Shown one piece after another: positions 39,730 to 49,126 of a stretch of 64,000 nucleotides of DNA. Every line of letters begins with the position of its first letter. Within the stretch, counting starts at the first letter, position 1. The translations under genes and the position numbers were made by a program. Under the pieces are notes generated by a model, which was not told where the DNA came from, made no database searches, and saw only the letters and a list, made by a program, of their open reading frames with translations. Origin of the DNA: DATDFB01 sp035276475. Its GTDB lineage: Bacteria; Acidobacteriota; Thermoanaerobaculia; Gp7-AA8. Location: positions 1 to 64,000 of the forward strand of contig DATELQ010000055.1 in NCBI GenBank assembly GCA_035276475.1, in the 5' to 3' direction.

Positions 39730-41655
39730 ATGCACGCAGTCTTCTTTGCCCTCCTGCTGTCCACCGTCCTCTCCGCCGACACGCCGAAGACGACCTCCGA
39801 GGGGGCGACCTTCATCGCGCCCGCCGGTTGGAGCATCAACGCCAACGAGCTGACGACGATCCTCACGGCGCCGGAGGGCAACTCCTGGATCGTGCTCGTC
39901 GACGTCCGCGCGAAGAGCGCGGATGACGCGGTGGCCGCGGCGTGGGCGGTGTACGACACGAAGCGGTGGCCGCCGCTGAAGGTCGCGAACGACCTTCCCG
40001 ACAAAGACGGCTGGACGAACATCCGCCAGTACGTCTACCTCACCGCGCCGAACGAGAAGCGCTCGGTGCTGGCCGTGGCGCGGCGCGCCGGGGAGACGTG
40101 GACCGTCATCATCTACGACCTGAACGAGGGCGTCGCGGAGAAGCGCGGCGCGCAAATCACGCTCGTCAGCGGGCGTCTCTTGCCGAAGGGCTACAAGCGC
40201 GAGTCGTTCGCCGGGAAGACGGCGCACAAGCTCGACGCCAAGCGGATCGCCGCGCTCTCCGCATTCGTCGAAAACGGACAGAAGACCCTCGGTGTCCCCG
40301 GCGTCTCCGTCGGCATCGTGCAGGACGGCAAGGTCGTCTTCGAAGGCGGCTTCGGCGTGCGCGACCTCGGCTCGACGGCGAAGCCCGACGGCAACACGCT
40401 CTACATGATCGCCTCCAACTCCAAGGCGCTGACGACGCTCATGCTGGCCAAGCTCGTCGACGAGAAGAAGATGACGTGGGAGACGCCCGTGACGACGCTC
40501 CTGCCGACGTTCAAGCTCGGCACCGCCGACACCACCAGCCGCGTGCTGGTGAAGCACCTGATCTGCGCCTGCACCGGGCTGCCGCGGCAGGATTACGAGT
40601 GGCTGTTCCAGTTCGACGGCGTGACCTCCGCCGGCGCGATGCAGACGCTCTCGACCGTGCAGCCGACGAGCAAGTTCGGCGAGATGTTCCAGTACTCGAA
40701 CCTCCTCGCCGGCGCGGCGGGCTTCGTGGGCGGGCACGTGCTCTACCCCGACCGCGAGCTCGGCGCCGCCTACGACGAGGCCATGCGCACGCGCGTCTTC
40801 ACGCCGCTCGGCATGAGCTCGACGACGTTCGACTACGCGCGCGCCCTCGCCTCCCCCAACCACGCCGGCTCGCACGCGCCCGACATCGACGGCAAGCCCG
40901 CGCACGCGGCGATGGAGGTCAACTACTCGATCATCCCGCTGCGCCCGGCCGGCGGCGCCTGGAGCAGCGTGCACGACATGCTCAAGTACGTGCAGATGGA
41001 GCTCGACGAAGGGAAGCTGCCGAACGGCAGTCGCTACGTCAGCAAGGAGTCGCTCCTGGCGCGGCGCGCGCCGCAGGTGCCGATCGGCAAGGACGACACG
41101 TACGGCATGGGTTTGTCGGTGAATACGAAGTACGGCATCCCGGTCGTGCACCACGGCGGCGACATGATCGGCTACCACAGCGACATGATCTGGCTGCCGG
41201 AGCAGAACGTCGGCGCGGTGATCCTGACGAATTCCGATCCCGGCTGGATCCTCCGCACGCTGTTCCGCCGCAAGCTGCTCGAAGTGCTGTTCGATGGAAA
41301 ACCGGAGGCGGATGCGGACGTGGCCGCGCAGGCGAAGAGCTTCTTCGACGATCTGGCCGCGGAGCGGAAGCTCGCCACGGTGCCGGCCGCCGCGGCCGAC
41401 GCCGAGAAGCTCGCCGCGCACTACCGCAACGCAGCGTTGGGCGACCTCACCGTCCGCCGCAACGGCGCCGCGACCGTGTTCGACTTCGGCGAGTGGAAGA
41501 GCGAGGTAGCCTCGCGCCACAACGCCGACGGCACGGTCTCGTTCCTGACCACGATGCCGGGGATGAACGGGTTCGAGTTCGTCGTCGGCGCGGGGGAGAA
41601 GAAGTCGTTGGTCGTGCGGGATGCGCAGCACGAGTACGTCTTCACAGAATATTGA
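39730..41655 (+). CDS. secreted serine beta-lactamase-fold hydrolase
   Basis: 641 residues with signal peptide (HAVFFALLLSTVLSAD). An N-terminal beta domain of about 160 residues precedes a class-C/PBP-type domain: S229-N-S-K232 (SxxK), YSN in QYSNLLAG, and HGG in VVHHGGDMIGYHS. A C-terminal beta domain (about 560-641) follows. Could be a D-amino peptidase, esterase or beta-lactamase relative; substrate not assignable. Overlaps the convergent priA by 14 bp. Confidence 0.83.
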   Translation: MHAVFFALLLSTVLSADTPKTTSEGATFIAPAGWSINANELTTILTAPEGNSWIVLVDVRAKSADDAVAAAWAVYDTKRWPPLKVANDLPDKDGWTNIRQYVYLTAPNEKRSVLAVARRAGETWTVIIYDLNEGVAEKRGAQITLVSGRLLPKGYKRESFAGKTAHKLDAKRIAALSAFVENGQKTLGVPGVSVGIVQDGKVVFEGGFGVRDLGSTAKPDGNTLYMIASNSKALTTLMLAKLVDEKKMTWETPVTTLLPTFKLGTADTTSRVLVKHLICACTGLPRQDYEWLFQFDGVTSAGAMQTLSTVQPTSKFGEMFQYSNLLAGAAGFVGGHVLYPDRELGAAYDEAMRTRVFTPLGMSSTTFDYARALASPNHAGSHAPDIDGKPAHAAMEVNYSIIPLRPAGGAWSSVHDMLKYVQMELDEGKLPNGSRYVSKESLLARRAPQVPIGKDDTYGMGLSVNTKYGIPVVHHGGDMIGYHSDMIWLPEQNVGAVILTNSDPGWILRTLFRRKLLEVLFDGKPEADADVAAQAKSFFDDLAAERKLATVPAAAADAEKLAAHYRNAALGDLTVRRNGAATVFDFGEWKSEVASRHNADGTVSFLTTMPGMNGFEFVVGAGEKKSLVVRDAQHEYVFTEY

Positions 41656-44029
41656 TCGGGTCGACGTCGATCGCCACGTCGACCCCGCGCCACTTCTTCC
41701 CGACCATGACGGCCTCCACCGCCTTGCGCAGCCCCGCGCGCTGCGGCGAGCGGAGGAGGATCTGGTAGCGCCACACGCCCTTGATCCGCGCGAGCGGCGC
41801 GGGGGCGGGGCCCTGGATGCGCGCGCCCTGCAACTGTCGAATGACCTCTTCGAGCCTACGGCCGCTGTCGAGCGCCGCGCTCTCGACCTCGGGGAGCTTC
41901 TCGCCGCGGAAGAGGATGGCGATCATCGCCGTCACCGGCGGGTAGTGAAACGTGCGGCGGAACTGGATCTCCGACTCGAAGAAGGCCTCGTAGTCGTGCC
42001 GCAGGGCGTGCTGGATGGCGTAGTGCTGCGGGAACGCCGTCTGGATCAGCACCTTGCCGCGCTTCGTGCCGCGGCCGGCGCGGCCGGCGACCTGCGTCAA
42101 TAGATAAAACGTCTTCTCCGCGGACCGGAAGTCGGGATAGCCGAGGATCGAGTCGGCGCTCAAGACGGCGGTCAGCGTCACGTTCGGGAAGTGGTGTCCC
42201 TTCGACAGCATCTGCGTGCCGATCAGCGCCTGCGTCGTCTGCGAGCGGAAGCGGTCGAGGATGCGCACGAGCTCCCCCTTCTTCCGCGTCGAGTCGCGGT
42301 CGAGCACCTCGACGGCGACGTCGGGAAACTCGCGTCGGAAGCGCTCCTCCACCTTCTCCGTCCCGAAGCCGACCGGCTGCAAGACCTCGCCGCCGCAGAG
42401 CGGGCACTTCGACGGGATCGGCCGGCGCAGCCCGCAGTAGTGGCAGACCAGCAAGCCGTCGCGGCGGTGCACCGTCATCGTCACGCTGCAATCGCGGCAG
42501 CGGAAGTCGTTGCCGCACTCGCGGCAGAGCAGATACGGCGCGTAGCCGCGGCGGTTGATGAGGATGATGGCCTGCTCGCCGGCGTCGAAGATTTCGCGCA
42601 GCGCCGTTTTCAGGACGCTGCTGAACATGACGATGCCTTTGTCCTCCTTCTCCGCTTTTTCTTTGCGCAGATCGATGACGTCGGCCTCGGGGAGCGGCCG
42701 CGCCTCGACGCGCTTCGTCATCCGCAGCAGCGCGTACTTGCCGCGCGCGGCGTTTTCGCGCGACTCCAGCGACGGCGTGGCGCTCCCCAGCACGACCGGA
42801 ATGCCGCGCAGTTGCGCGCGGACGACGGCCAGGTCGCGGGCGTTGTAGCGCGGCGTCTCGTCCTGCTTGTACGCACCGTCGCCTTCCTCGTCGACGACGA
42901 CGATGCCGAGCCGCTGGAACGGCGTGAAGAGCGCGGAGCGCGGTCCAATGGCCACGTCGACTTCGCCGCGCCGTGCCCGCCACCACTGGTCGAAGCGCTC
43001 GCTTGCCGAGAGGCTGCTGTGCAGGATGGCGATGCGCTCGCCGAAGCGCTGCTTGAGCCGCGCGGCGAAGACGGGCGTGAGGGAGATTTCGGGGACGAGG
43101 AGCAGCGCCTGCTCCCCTCGCCGTACCACTTCGCGCATCGCCTCGACGTACACCTCCGTCTTGCCGCTGCCCGTCACCCCTTCGAGGAGGAACGGCTGGA
43201 ACGTGCCGAGGGCGGCGCGGATGGCGTCGATGGCGGTGCGCTGCTCTTCGGAGAAACGGATCTCGTCGGGCGCGCTTTCGAGCCCCGCGAGAAAGGCGTC
43301 GAGCGTGTGCCGCCGCGGGCGCCGCTCGATGCGCACGATCGACTTCTTCGCCAGCGCGCCGAGGACCGCGGCGGAGACGCCGGCGTGCTCGAGCGCGGCC
43401 ACCGACATCTCGCCGCCGCGTTTTTGCAACAGGTCGACGGCGTGCTGCTGCTTCGGCGTGAGCGCGGCCGGAGTCGTTTCGAGCACGACAAACCGGTCGT
43501 AGCGCACCCCCTTCGCGTCGCGCAAACGGTCGGCGATCGTGATCACGCCGGCGTCGCGCAGCCGCCGCACGGTGGAGCGCGAGCTCGCCTCGACCGCGGC
43601 GGCGAACGGCAAGGGACGCCGGCGCAGCTCGTCGACGAGCACCATGTCGGCGGGCGGGCCTTGCCAGTCATCGATCGCCAGCGAGACCTCGCGCTCGCCG
43701 CGCGCGGCCATGTTCGCCGGCAGCGCCACGCGCAACATCTCGCCGAGCGGCGCGAGGTAGTACTCCGCGGCCCAGCGGCAAAGGTCGAGGATCTCGGGGA
43801 TGAGCGAGGGCTCGTCGTCATCGAGCACGGCGCGGATCGGTTTCAGGTTTTTCGCATCGGCCTCGTCGCGCAGGCCGACGACGAAGCCGGTGGAGCGCTG
43901 CGGTCCGAACGGCACTTCGACGCGCGTGCCGAGGCGGACGTCGTCGCGCAGCTCGGGCGGAATCGCGTAGACGAACGTGCCGTGGACCGCGACCGGGAGC
44001 GCGACGTCGGCGAATTCCGCGAGGCCCAT
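41642..44029 (-). CDS. priA: primosomal replication-restart helicase PriA
   Basis: 795 residues. 3'-BD N-terminal domain, winged helix, then SF2 helicase with Walker A GVTGSGKTEVY and eight zinc-binding cysteines (CRECGNDFRCRDC, CHYCGLRRPIPSKCPLCGG). Oddity: the canonical DEEH box reads DEEGD (residues 380-384), with Gly383 where His is almost universal, encoded by gcc on the plus strand at 42881-42883. Start ATG 44029 shares a TGATG junction with the secreted-protein gene upstream. Restarts stalled forks. Confidence 0.92.
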   Translation of the reverse strand: MGLAEFADVALPVAVHGTFVYAIPPELRDDVRLGTRVEVPFGPQRSTGFVVGLRDEADAKNLKPIRAVLDDDEPSLIPEILDLCRWAAEYYLAPLGEMLRVALPANMAARGEREVSLAIDDWQGPPADMVLVDELRRRPLPFAAAVEASSRSTVRRLRDAGVITIADRLRDAKGVRYDRFVVLETTPAALTPKQQHAVDLLQKRGGEMSVAALEHAGVSAAVLGALAKKSIVRIERRPRRHTLDAFLAGLESAPDEIRFSEEQRTAIDAIRAALGTFQPFLLEGVTGSGKTEVYVEAMREVVRRGEQALLLVPEISLTPVFAARLKQRFGERIAILHSSLSASERFDQWWRARRGEVDVAIGPRSALFTPFQRLGIVVVDEEGDGAYKQDETPRYNARDLAVVRAQLRGIPVVLGSATPSLESRENAARGKYALLRMTKRVEARPLPEADVIDLRKEKAEKEDKGIVMFSSVLKTALREIFDAGEQAIILINRRGYAPYLLCRECGNDFRCRDCSVTMTVHRRDGLLVCHYCGLRRPIPSKCPLCGGEVLQPVGFGTEKVEERFRREFPDVAVEVLDRDSTRKKGELVRILDRFRSQTTQALIGTQMLSKGHHFPNVTLTAVLSADSILGYPDFRSAEKTFYLLTQVAGRAGRGTKRGKVLIQTAFPQHYAIQHALRHDYEAFFESEIQFRRTFHYPPVTAMIAILFRGEKLPEVESAALDSGRRLEEVIRQLQGARIQGPAPAPLARIKGVWRYQILLRSPQRAGLRKAVEAVMVGKKWRGVDVAIDVDPINIL

Positions 44030-44808
44030 CAGCGGCGGATGAAGAGCGCTGCGGCCGCGGCGGCGGCGACGGCAATGTAGGCGATCGCTTCCCACAGTCC
44101 GAGGCGGTCGCGCGGCGTGGTCGTGAAGCTCATCTCGAACGGCGTGGAGTTCTGCGCGCCGGCTACGACGATGCGGCCGCCGCCGTTCACCCCCTCGATG
44201 CGCAGCGTGGCAGTGCCGGCTGTGAACTGCGGGAAGAGATCGCCGACGTCGCTCGTGACCTGGCGGTCGCGGTCGATGTACATCCGCTTCGTGCCGAGCG
44301 TCGCGCCGCGCGCATCGACGAGCGACACGCTGATGTCGAGCGGGTTCCCGCTCACCTCGGCGAAGTAGATTTTGTAGCGCCCGGCCGCCGGCGCGACGCC
44401 CTGCAGCGTGGCCGACTCGCCGTTGCCGATGGCGAACTGCACCGGCATCGCCGCGAACGACGTGGCCATGCCCTGGCTGTAGACGCGCGCCGTGGCCACG
44501 ACGTCGCGCGTGGCTTCTATGCGCAGTGCGCCGAGGCCGTTCTCGTCGAGCGGATCGAGCACGCGCGTCTCGCCGGCGTTGAGGTGCAGCGACGACGCGT
44601 GCGGCGGGAGCTTGTCATCGGCGGGATGGAAGGTGAGCTTGGCCTCGACGGCGTCGCGCTCCGAGGGGTTCGTGATCCAGAGCGCGGTCAGGTAGAGCCG
44701 TCCGTCGGCGCCGCCGGCGCGGCCGGCGATGGGGAGGACGACGTCGCGCGCGCTGTAGGCGGCGGAGAGGGGGGCGGCGATGAGGATCAGGAGCGCGGCG
44801 AGCTTCAC
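44029..44808 (-). CDS. secreted beta-rich protein with C-terminal membrane anchor, 259 aa
   Basis: Signal peptide (LLILIAAPLSAAYS), about 205 residues of beta-sandwich-like sequence (for example RLYLTALWITNPSERDAVEAK, and INPSE/DVVATARVYSQ segments typical of acidobacterial surface proteins), and a C-terminal hydrophobic helix with basic end (IAYIAVAAAAAAALFIRR). It resembles sortase-free anchor domains, but no exact family is recognised. Coupled to priA by TGATG; divergent from the YfhO-like gene. Confidence 0.7.
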   Translation of the reverse strand: MKLAALLILIAAPLSAAYSARDVVLPIAGRAGGADGRLYLTALWITNPSERDAVEAKLTFHPADDKLPPHASSLHLNAGETRVLDPLDENGLGALRIEATRDVVATARVYSQGMATSFAAMPVQFAIGNGESATLQGVAPAAGRYKIYFAEVSGNPLDISVSLVDARGATLGTKRMYIDRDRQVTSDVGDLFPQFTAGTATLRIEGVNGGGRIVVAGAQNSTPFEMSFTTTPRDRLGLWEAIAYIAVAAAAAAALFIRR

Positions 44809-44836
44809 GGGGAGAGTCTACAATCGCGCTCGGCTC

Positions 44837-47008
44837 GTGTCCGCTCTCCTTTATCTCATCGTCGCCGGCGCATGCGCTGCGCTCGTGCGCCTGTCGGGGC
44901 GCGCCGCGGCGGCGCTGGTGTTGCTGCCGCTCTGCTTCACTGGGCGTGCGCTGCTGACGGGCCGCGTCTACGCGCCGCTCGATCTCGCCTACACGAACGA
45001 GCCGCTCGCCTCCGTGGCGCGGCAGGTCGGGATCACACACACCGTGAACCCCGCGCTGAGCGATGTTTACGCGCAGTTCATCCCCTGGAACGTCGCGCTG
45101 CGCGACGCCGTACATCGCCGCGAGTGGCCGCTGTGGAACCCGTACGAGCTCTGCGGCGACCCGCTGGCCGGCGCGGCACAGTCGGCGCCCTACCACCCCG
45201 TCACGCTCCTCGCGTTGCTCTTGCCGCTCGCCGGCGGGCTCACGTTCACGGCGGCGATGACGTACTTTCTGGCCGCGCTGTCGATGTTCCTGTTTCTACG
45301 AGCGTTAGAGCTCGGCGAGCTGCCGTCGCTCTTCGGCGCGGCGGCGTGGGCGTTCTCCACGCACGTCGTCTCCTTCATCCTCACCGCGCACGGCCTCTCC
45401 ATCGCCGTCGCGCCGCTGGTGTTCCTCGGCGGACGGATGATCGCCCGCGCGCCGTCGCTGCGCTCGGCGGCGGTGCTGACGCTCGCGCTCGTGCTGCTGA
45501 CGCTGGCCGGCCATCCCGAAACAGAGTTGCACGTGGTGGCGATGGCGGCGGCGTACACGCTGTTCGAAGGGCGCAGCAAACGGACGATTCTCTGCGGCCT
45601 CGGCGCCGGCCTCGCCGCGCTGCTCCTCTGCGCGATTCACCTCGGGCCTTTGCTCGAAGCGATCCCGCAGACGCGCGAGTTCCTGCACCGCGGCAGTGGC
45701 ACCGGGGCGAGCAACTCGCTCGCGCAGGTCGCGCACATCCTCCGCAACAACGTGTTCCCGCTCGCGGAAACCGATCCGCACGAGGAGATCACGAAGCACG
45801 AGTGGTCGGGCACGAGCTACGCGGGGGCGATCCTCTTCGCGCCGGCGCTCGCGGCTCTGCTGCGCGTGCGGCGGCGCGAGGTCTGGTTCTTCGCCATCAT
45901 CATCGTCTTCTGCTGGCTTGCCGGCGCCGAGGCACCGGGCGTCAACGACCTCCTCAAGCACCTGCCGCTCTTCAGCATCTCTGTGAACGCACGGCTCATC
46001 GCCTTCGCGGCGATGGGGATCTGCGTCCTCGCCGCGATCGGCGTCGAGTACGTCGACGTCTGGCTCTTCCTCGGCACCGCAGTCGTCCTCGCCATTCGTC
46101 CCGCGCCGCACGAGCTCATCCCGCTGCTCCTCGCCATCGCGCTCATCAAAGCGTTTCCCGATCGGAGAGTACTGGCGCTCCTCGGCCTGCTGCTGATTCA
46201 GAGGACCGCGGAGATCGGCGGCGCCGTGCCGACGCTGGACCGCCGCGCCGCCGTCCCGCCGTTGCCGGAGCTGCGCGCGCTCGCGCAAACCGAGGAGCCG
46301 TTCCGCATCGCCGGCGAAGGAGCGACGCTCACGCCGAACCTGGCCACGCTCTTCGGCCTCGAGGACGTGCGCGGCTACCAGGCCATGGTCTTCGCGCCGC
46401 TGGCGGAGACGTTCCCGCTCTGGTCGACGCCGCAGGCGGTCTGGTCGAACCGCGTCGACGACCTCGGCGCGCCGATGCTCTCGCTGATGAACGTCCGCTA
46501 CTTCCTGACGAAGGACAACCGCATCGTCGAGAACCCGCGCGCGCTGCCGCGCGCGTTCATCCCGCGCGTCGTACACGTCGGCGCGCGCGAAGGCTCGGTC
46601 GCGCAGTTGCAGGCGTGCCGCGATTTCGCGTCCGAGGGGTGGGTTGCGTCGAATGAAACGCCGTACTCGCGCGTCAACGGCGCGGGCGACGTCGCCGTCC
46701 GCCGCGACGGCTCACGCCTGAAAATTCACGCCACCATGCGCGAGCCCGGCTGGATCATCGTCTCCGAGCCGGCCTGGAAGGGATGGCGCGCCACGCGCGC
46801 CCGAGTGCCGCTGCGACTGCACGCCGGCGACCACGCCTTCCTGGCCATGTACCTGCCGGCTGGCGACAGCGACGTCGTGCTGCGCTACCTGCCGAGCGGC
46901 TTCGTCTACGGCGCGCTCATCTCCGCGCTGGCGCTACTCAGCTCCGCCATCACCTTCTTCATGTCCGCCCACACGTCCTTCTTCGCCGCCGGATTGCGCA
47001 GCAAATAG
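44837..47008 (+). CDS. YfhO-like polytopic membrane protein (GT-C type)
   Basis: 723 residues with about 13 hydrophobic segments and a C-terminal periplasmic beta domain. The N-terminal loop IPWNVALRDAVHRREWPLWNPYELCGDPLAG and the later NVRYFLTKDNRIVENPRALP and GWIIVSEPAWKGWRA segments match the YfhO family, thought to glycosylate envelope polymers. Donor and acceptor are unknown. GTG 44837 follows TACAAT (44819-44824) by 12 nt. Its last 103 bp overlap the convergent uracil-DNA glycosylase gene. Confidence 0.72.
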   Translation: MSALLYLIVAGACAALVRLSGRAAAALVLLPLCFTGRALLTGRVYAPLDLAYTNEPLASVARQVGITHTVNPALSDVYAQFIPWNVALRDAVHRREWPLWNPYELCGDPLAGAAQSAPYHPVTLLALLLPLAGGLTFTAAMTYFLAALSMFLFLRALELGELPSLFGAAAWAFSTHVVSFILTAHGLSIAVAPLVFLGGRMIARAPSLRSAAVLTLALVLLTLAGHPETELHVVAMAAAYTLFEGRSKRTILCGLGAGLAALLLCAIHLGPLLEAIPQTREFLHRGSGTGASNSLAQVAHILRNNVFPLAETDPHEEITKHEWSGTSYAGAILFAPALAALLRVRRREVWFFAIIIVFCWLAGAEAPGVNDLLKHLPLFSISVNARLIAFAAMGICVLAAIGVEYVDVWLFLGTAVVLAIRPAPHELIPLLLAIALIKAFPDRRVLALLGLLLIQRTAEIGGAVPTLDRRAAVPPLPELRALAQTEEPFRIAGEGATLTPNLATLFGLEDVRGYQAMVFAPLAETFPLWSTPQAVWSNRVDDLGAPMLSLMNVRYFLTKDNRIVENPRALPRAFIPRVVHVGAREGSVAQLQACRDFASEGWVASNETPYSRVNGAGDVAVRRDGSRLKIHATMREPGWIIVSEPAWKGWRATRARVPLRLHAGDHAFLAMYLPAGDSDVVLRYLPSGFVYGALISALALLSSAITFFMSAHTSFFAAGLRSK

Positions 47009-47592
47009 GCCGGGTGGTACGTCGGCATGACCTTCACGCCGTTGTACTCGAGCCACTGCCCGCGCGCGCCGGTGATGGAGTAGCCGCGCTCGAAGAGGCT
47101 CTGTAGAGCGAAGCGGCCGAGGGTGACGATCACTTTGGGGCGGATGATCTCGATCTGGCGGCGGATGTACGGGCGGCACTCCTCGAGCTCGTCGGGCTCC
47201 GGGTTGCGGTTCTCCGGCGGGCGGCACTTGATGACGTTGGCGATGTAGACGTCGTCGCGCGTGAGCTTCATGGCCTTGATGATGTCGGTGAGGAGCTGTC
47301 CGGCGCGGCCGACGAACGGCTCGCCCTTCAAGTCTTCGTCGCGCCCCGGCGCCTCGCCGATGAACATCAGGTCCGCGTTCGGACTGCCGACACCGTAGAC
47401 GACGTTCGTGCGCGTCTTGGCCAGCCGGCACTTGTCGCAGACGCGGGCGATCGCAGCCATCTCGCCGAGGAGCGCCGCCTGATCCGCATCCACCACCTGT
47501 GACCCGTGACCTGTGACCTGTGACCTGACGTCCAGATGCGTAAACCCGAACTCCTTCAACAGCGCCAGCTCCGTGGCCAGTTGCTCGTCCAT
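46906..47592 (-). CDS. uracil-DNA glycosylase, family 4 ([4Fe-4S] type)
   Basis: 228 residues. Cluster cysteines are C52, C55, C123 and C139. Catalytic motif FIGEAPGRDEDLKGEPFVGRAG and motif HPAYLLRN (H193). Removes uracil from deaminated DNA. A polar insert at residues 22-34 (VRSQVTGHGSQVV), between the leader helix and the first cysteine pair, is encoded by heptad array D. The last 34 codons overlap the convergent YfhO-like gene. The ATG is 7 nt after minus-strand TATAGT (47605-47600). Confidence 0.9.
   Translation of the reverse strand: MDEQLATELALLKEFGFTHLDVRSQVTGHGSQVVDADQAALLGEMAAIARVCDKCRLAKTRTNVVYGVGSPNADLMFIGEAPGRDEDLKGEPFVGRAGQLLTDIIKAMKLTRDDVYIANVIKCRPPENRNPEPDELEECRPYIRRQIEIIRPKVIVTLGRFALQSLFERGYSITGARGQWLEYNGVKVMPTYHPAYLLRNPAAKKDVWADMKKVMAELSSASAEMSAP
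47493..47529. repeat. heptad array D, single arm, in frame inside the uracil-DNA glycosylase gene
   Basis: Plus-strand 7-mers ACCTGTG, ACCCGTG, ACCTGTG, ACCTGTG, ACCTGAC (47495-47529). The minus strand matches the left arm of array E (49128-49160) at 31 of 33 bases. The inverted partner arm is absent. Confidence 0.85.
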
Positions 47593-47599
47593 GCCTCCG

Positions 47600-47607
47600 A
47601 CTATACT
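47600..47607. promoter_or_regulatory. shared symmetric -10 box, glycosylase (-) / small secreted protein (+)
   Basis: ACTATACT contains TATACT for the plus strand (9 nt before ATG 47617) and TATAGT for the minus strand (7 nt before ATG 47592). Only 24 bp separate the two start codons. Confidence 0.45.
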
Positions 47608-47616
47608 CGACGCATC

Positions 47617-47961
47617 ATGCGCAAGCTGCTCGTGCTCGCCCTCCTCCTAGTCGCGCTGCCGGCGGCGGCCGCGAAGAAGAAGGCCACGATCAAAGTCGTC
47701 AACCAGTCGAAGTGGGAGATCCACCACCTCTATCTCTCGTCGACGAGCGACAAGCATTGGGGGCCCGACCAGCTCGGCGACGAAGTGATCGACGCCAAGG
47801 GGGGCTCGTTCAAGCTGACGAACATCGACTGCGACGACTACGACATCAAGATCGTCGACGAGGACGGCGACGAGTGCGTTGTGGAGAAAGTGGACCTCTG
47901 CGGCGACGACACCGTCTGGAAGATCACGGACAAGATCCTACTGGCGTGTGAAAACGAGTAG
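47617..47961 (+). CDS. small secreted protein, 114 aa
   Basis: Signal peptide (LLVLALLLVALPAAAA) then a compact beta domain with KATIKVVNQSKWEIHHLYLS, three cysteines in the middle/late part (NIDCDD, DECVVEKVDLCGDD) and an acidic C-terminal half. Likely a periplasmic disulfide-bonded protein, similar in feel to small exported proteins annotated only as hypothetical. Overlaps the convergent coaBC by 24 bp. Confidence 0.7.
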   Translation: MRKLLVLALLLVALPAAAAKKKATIKVVNQSKWEIHHLYLSSTSDKHWGPDQLGDEVIDAKGGSFKLTNIDCDDYDIKIVDEDGDECVVEKVDLCGDDTVWKITDKILLACENE

Positions 47962-49122
47962 GTCGAGGATCCGGTTGGCCACGACGATCTTCGGCGCGCG
48001 GTCGATCTTCGTCGCCGAGCCGTCGCGGGCGATGACCAGCACCTCGTTCTGATCGGAGTCGAAGCCGATCGAGGCGTCGGCGACGTCGTTGGCCACGATG
48101 AGATCGGCCCCTTTGCGCAGCAGCTTCTCACGCGCGTTCGCTTCGACCGAGTCCGTCTCCGCGGCAAAGGCGACGACAAACGGCCGCGGCGACTTTTGGG
48201 CGATCTCAGAGAGGATGTCGGGCGTGCGCTGGAGCGTGAGCGTCAGCGCTTCCCCGCTCGCCTCTTTCTTGATCTTGCGCGGCGCCGCCTCGGCCGGCGC
48301 ATAGTCGGCGACGGCGGCGGCTTTGATGACCACGTCGGCGCCGTCGAGCGCGCGCAGCACCGCGTCGCGCATCTCCGTCGCGGTCGTGACGCGTTCGAGC
48401 TCCACGCCCGAGGGAACCGTCAACGAGGTCGGCCCGGAGATCAGCGTCACGCGCGCGCCGCGCCGCGCGGCTGCTTCGGCCAGCGCATAGCCCATCTTCC
48501 CCGACGAGCGGTTCGAGATGTAGCGCACCGGGTCGATCGCCTCGCGCGTCGGCCCGGCCGTGACCAAGATGGAGCGGCCGTCGAGATCCTTCGCGCCGAG
48601 GTGGCGCTTCACGAACTCGGCGATCGCGGGCGGGTCGGGCATGCGGCCGGCGCCTTCGTCGCCGCACGCCAGAAGGCCGCTGTCAGGATCGAGCACGATC
48701 ACGCCGCGCGCGCGCAGCGTGGCCAGGTTCTGCTGCACAGTCGGGTGCTGCAGCATGAACGTGTTCATGGCCGGCGCGACGACGATGGCGGCGCGGTGCG
48801 CGATCGCGTACGTCGTCAGCGCATCGTCGGCGATACCAAGGGCGAGCTTCGCGAGAACATTCGCGGTGGCGGGCGCGATCAAGAGCAGCTCCGCCCAGCG
48901 CGCCAGCTCGACGTGGTCGACGCCGCCGCGCTCCGGATCTCCCCACTGATCGACGATGACGCCGTGCTCGGAAACCGTGGCCAGCGCCAGCGGCGTCACG
49001 AAGCGCGCGGCGTTCGGCGTCATCACCACGCGGACCTCGGCGCCTACATCTCTGAGCCGCCGCACGAGATCGGGCGTTTTATAAGCGGCGATGCCGCCGG
49101 TGACGCCTAGGACGATGCGCAT
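47938..49122 (-). CDS. coaBC: bifunctional phosphopantothenoylcysteine decarboxylase/synthetase
   Basis: 394 residues. CoaC flavodomain (about 1-180): GVTGGIAAYK, VDHVELARWAELLLIAPATANVLAK, PAMNTFMLQHP and the flexible-lid Cys in LLACGDEGAGRM. CoaB domain (about 185-394): TAGPTREAIDPVRYISNRSSGKMG and KAAAVADYAP. Two consecutive steps of CoA synthesis. The ATG 49122 has no Shine-Dalgarno; heptad array E starts 5 bases upstream. Confidence 0.93.
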   Translation of the reverse strand: MRIVLGVTGGIAAYKTPDLVRRLRDVGAEVRVVMTPNAARFVTPLALATVSEHGVIVDQWGDPERGGVDHVELARWAELLLIAPATANVLAKLALGIADDALTTYAIAHRAAIVVAPAMNTFMLQHPTVQQNLATLRARGVIVLDPDSGLLACGDEGAGRMPDPPAIAEFVKRHLGAKDLDGRSILVTAGPTREAIDPVRYISNRSSGKMGYALAEAAARRGARVTLISGPTSLTVPSGVELERVTTATEMRDAVLRALDGADVVIKAAAVADYAPAEAAPRKIKKEASGEALTLTLQRTPDILSEIAQKSPRPFVVAFAAETDSVEANAREKLLRKGADLIVANDVADASIGFDSDQNEVLVIARDGSATKIDRAPKIVVANRILDLLVFTRQ

Positions 49123-49126
49123 GATG

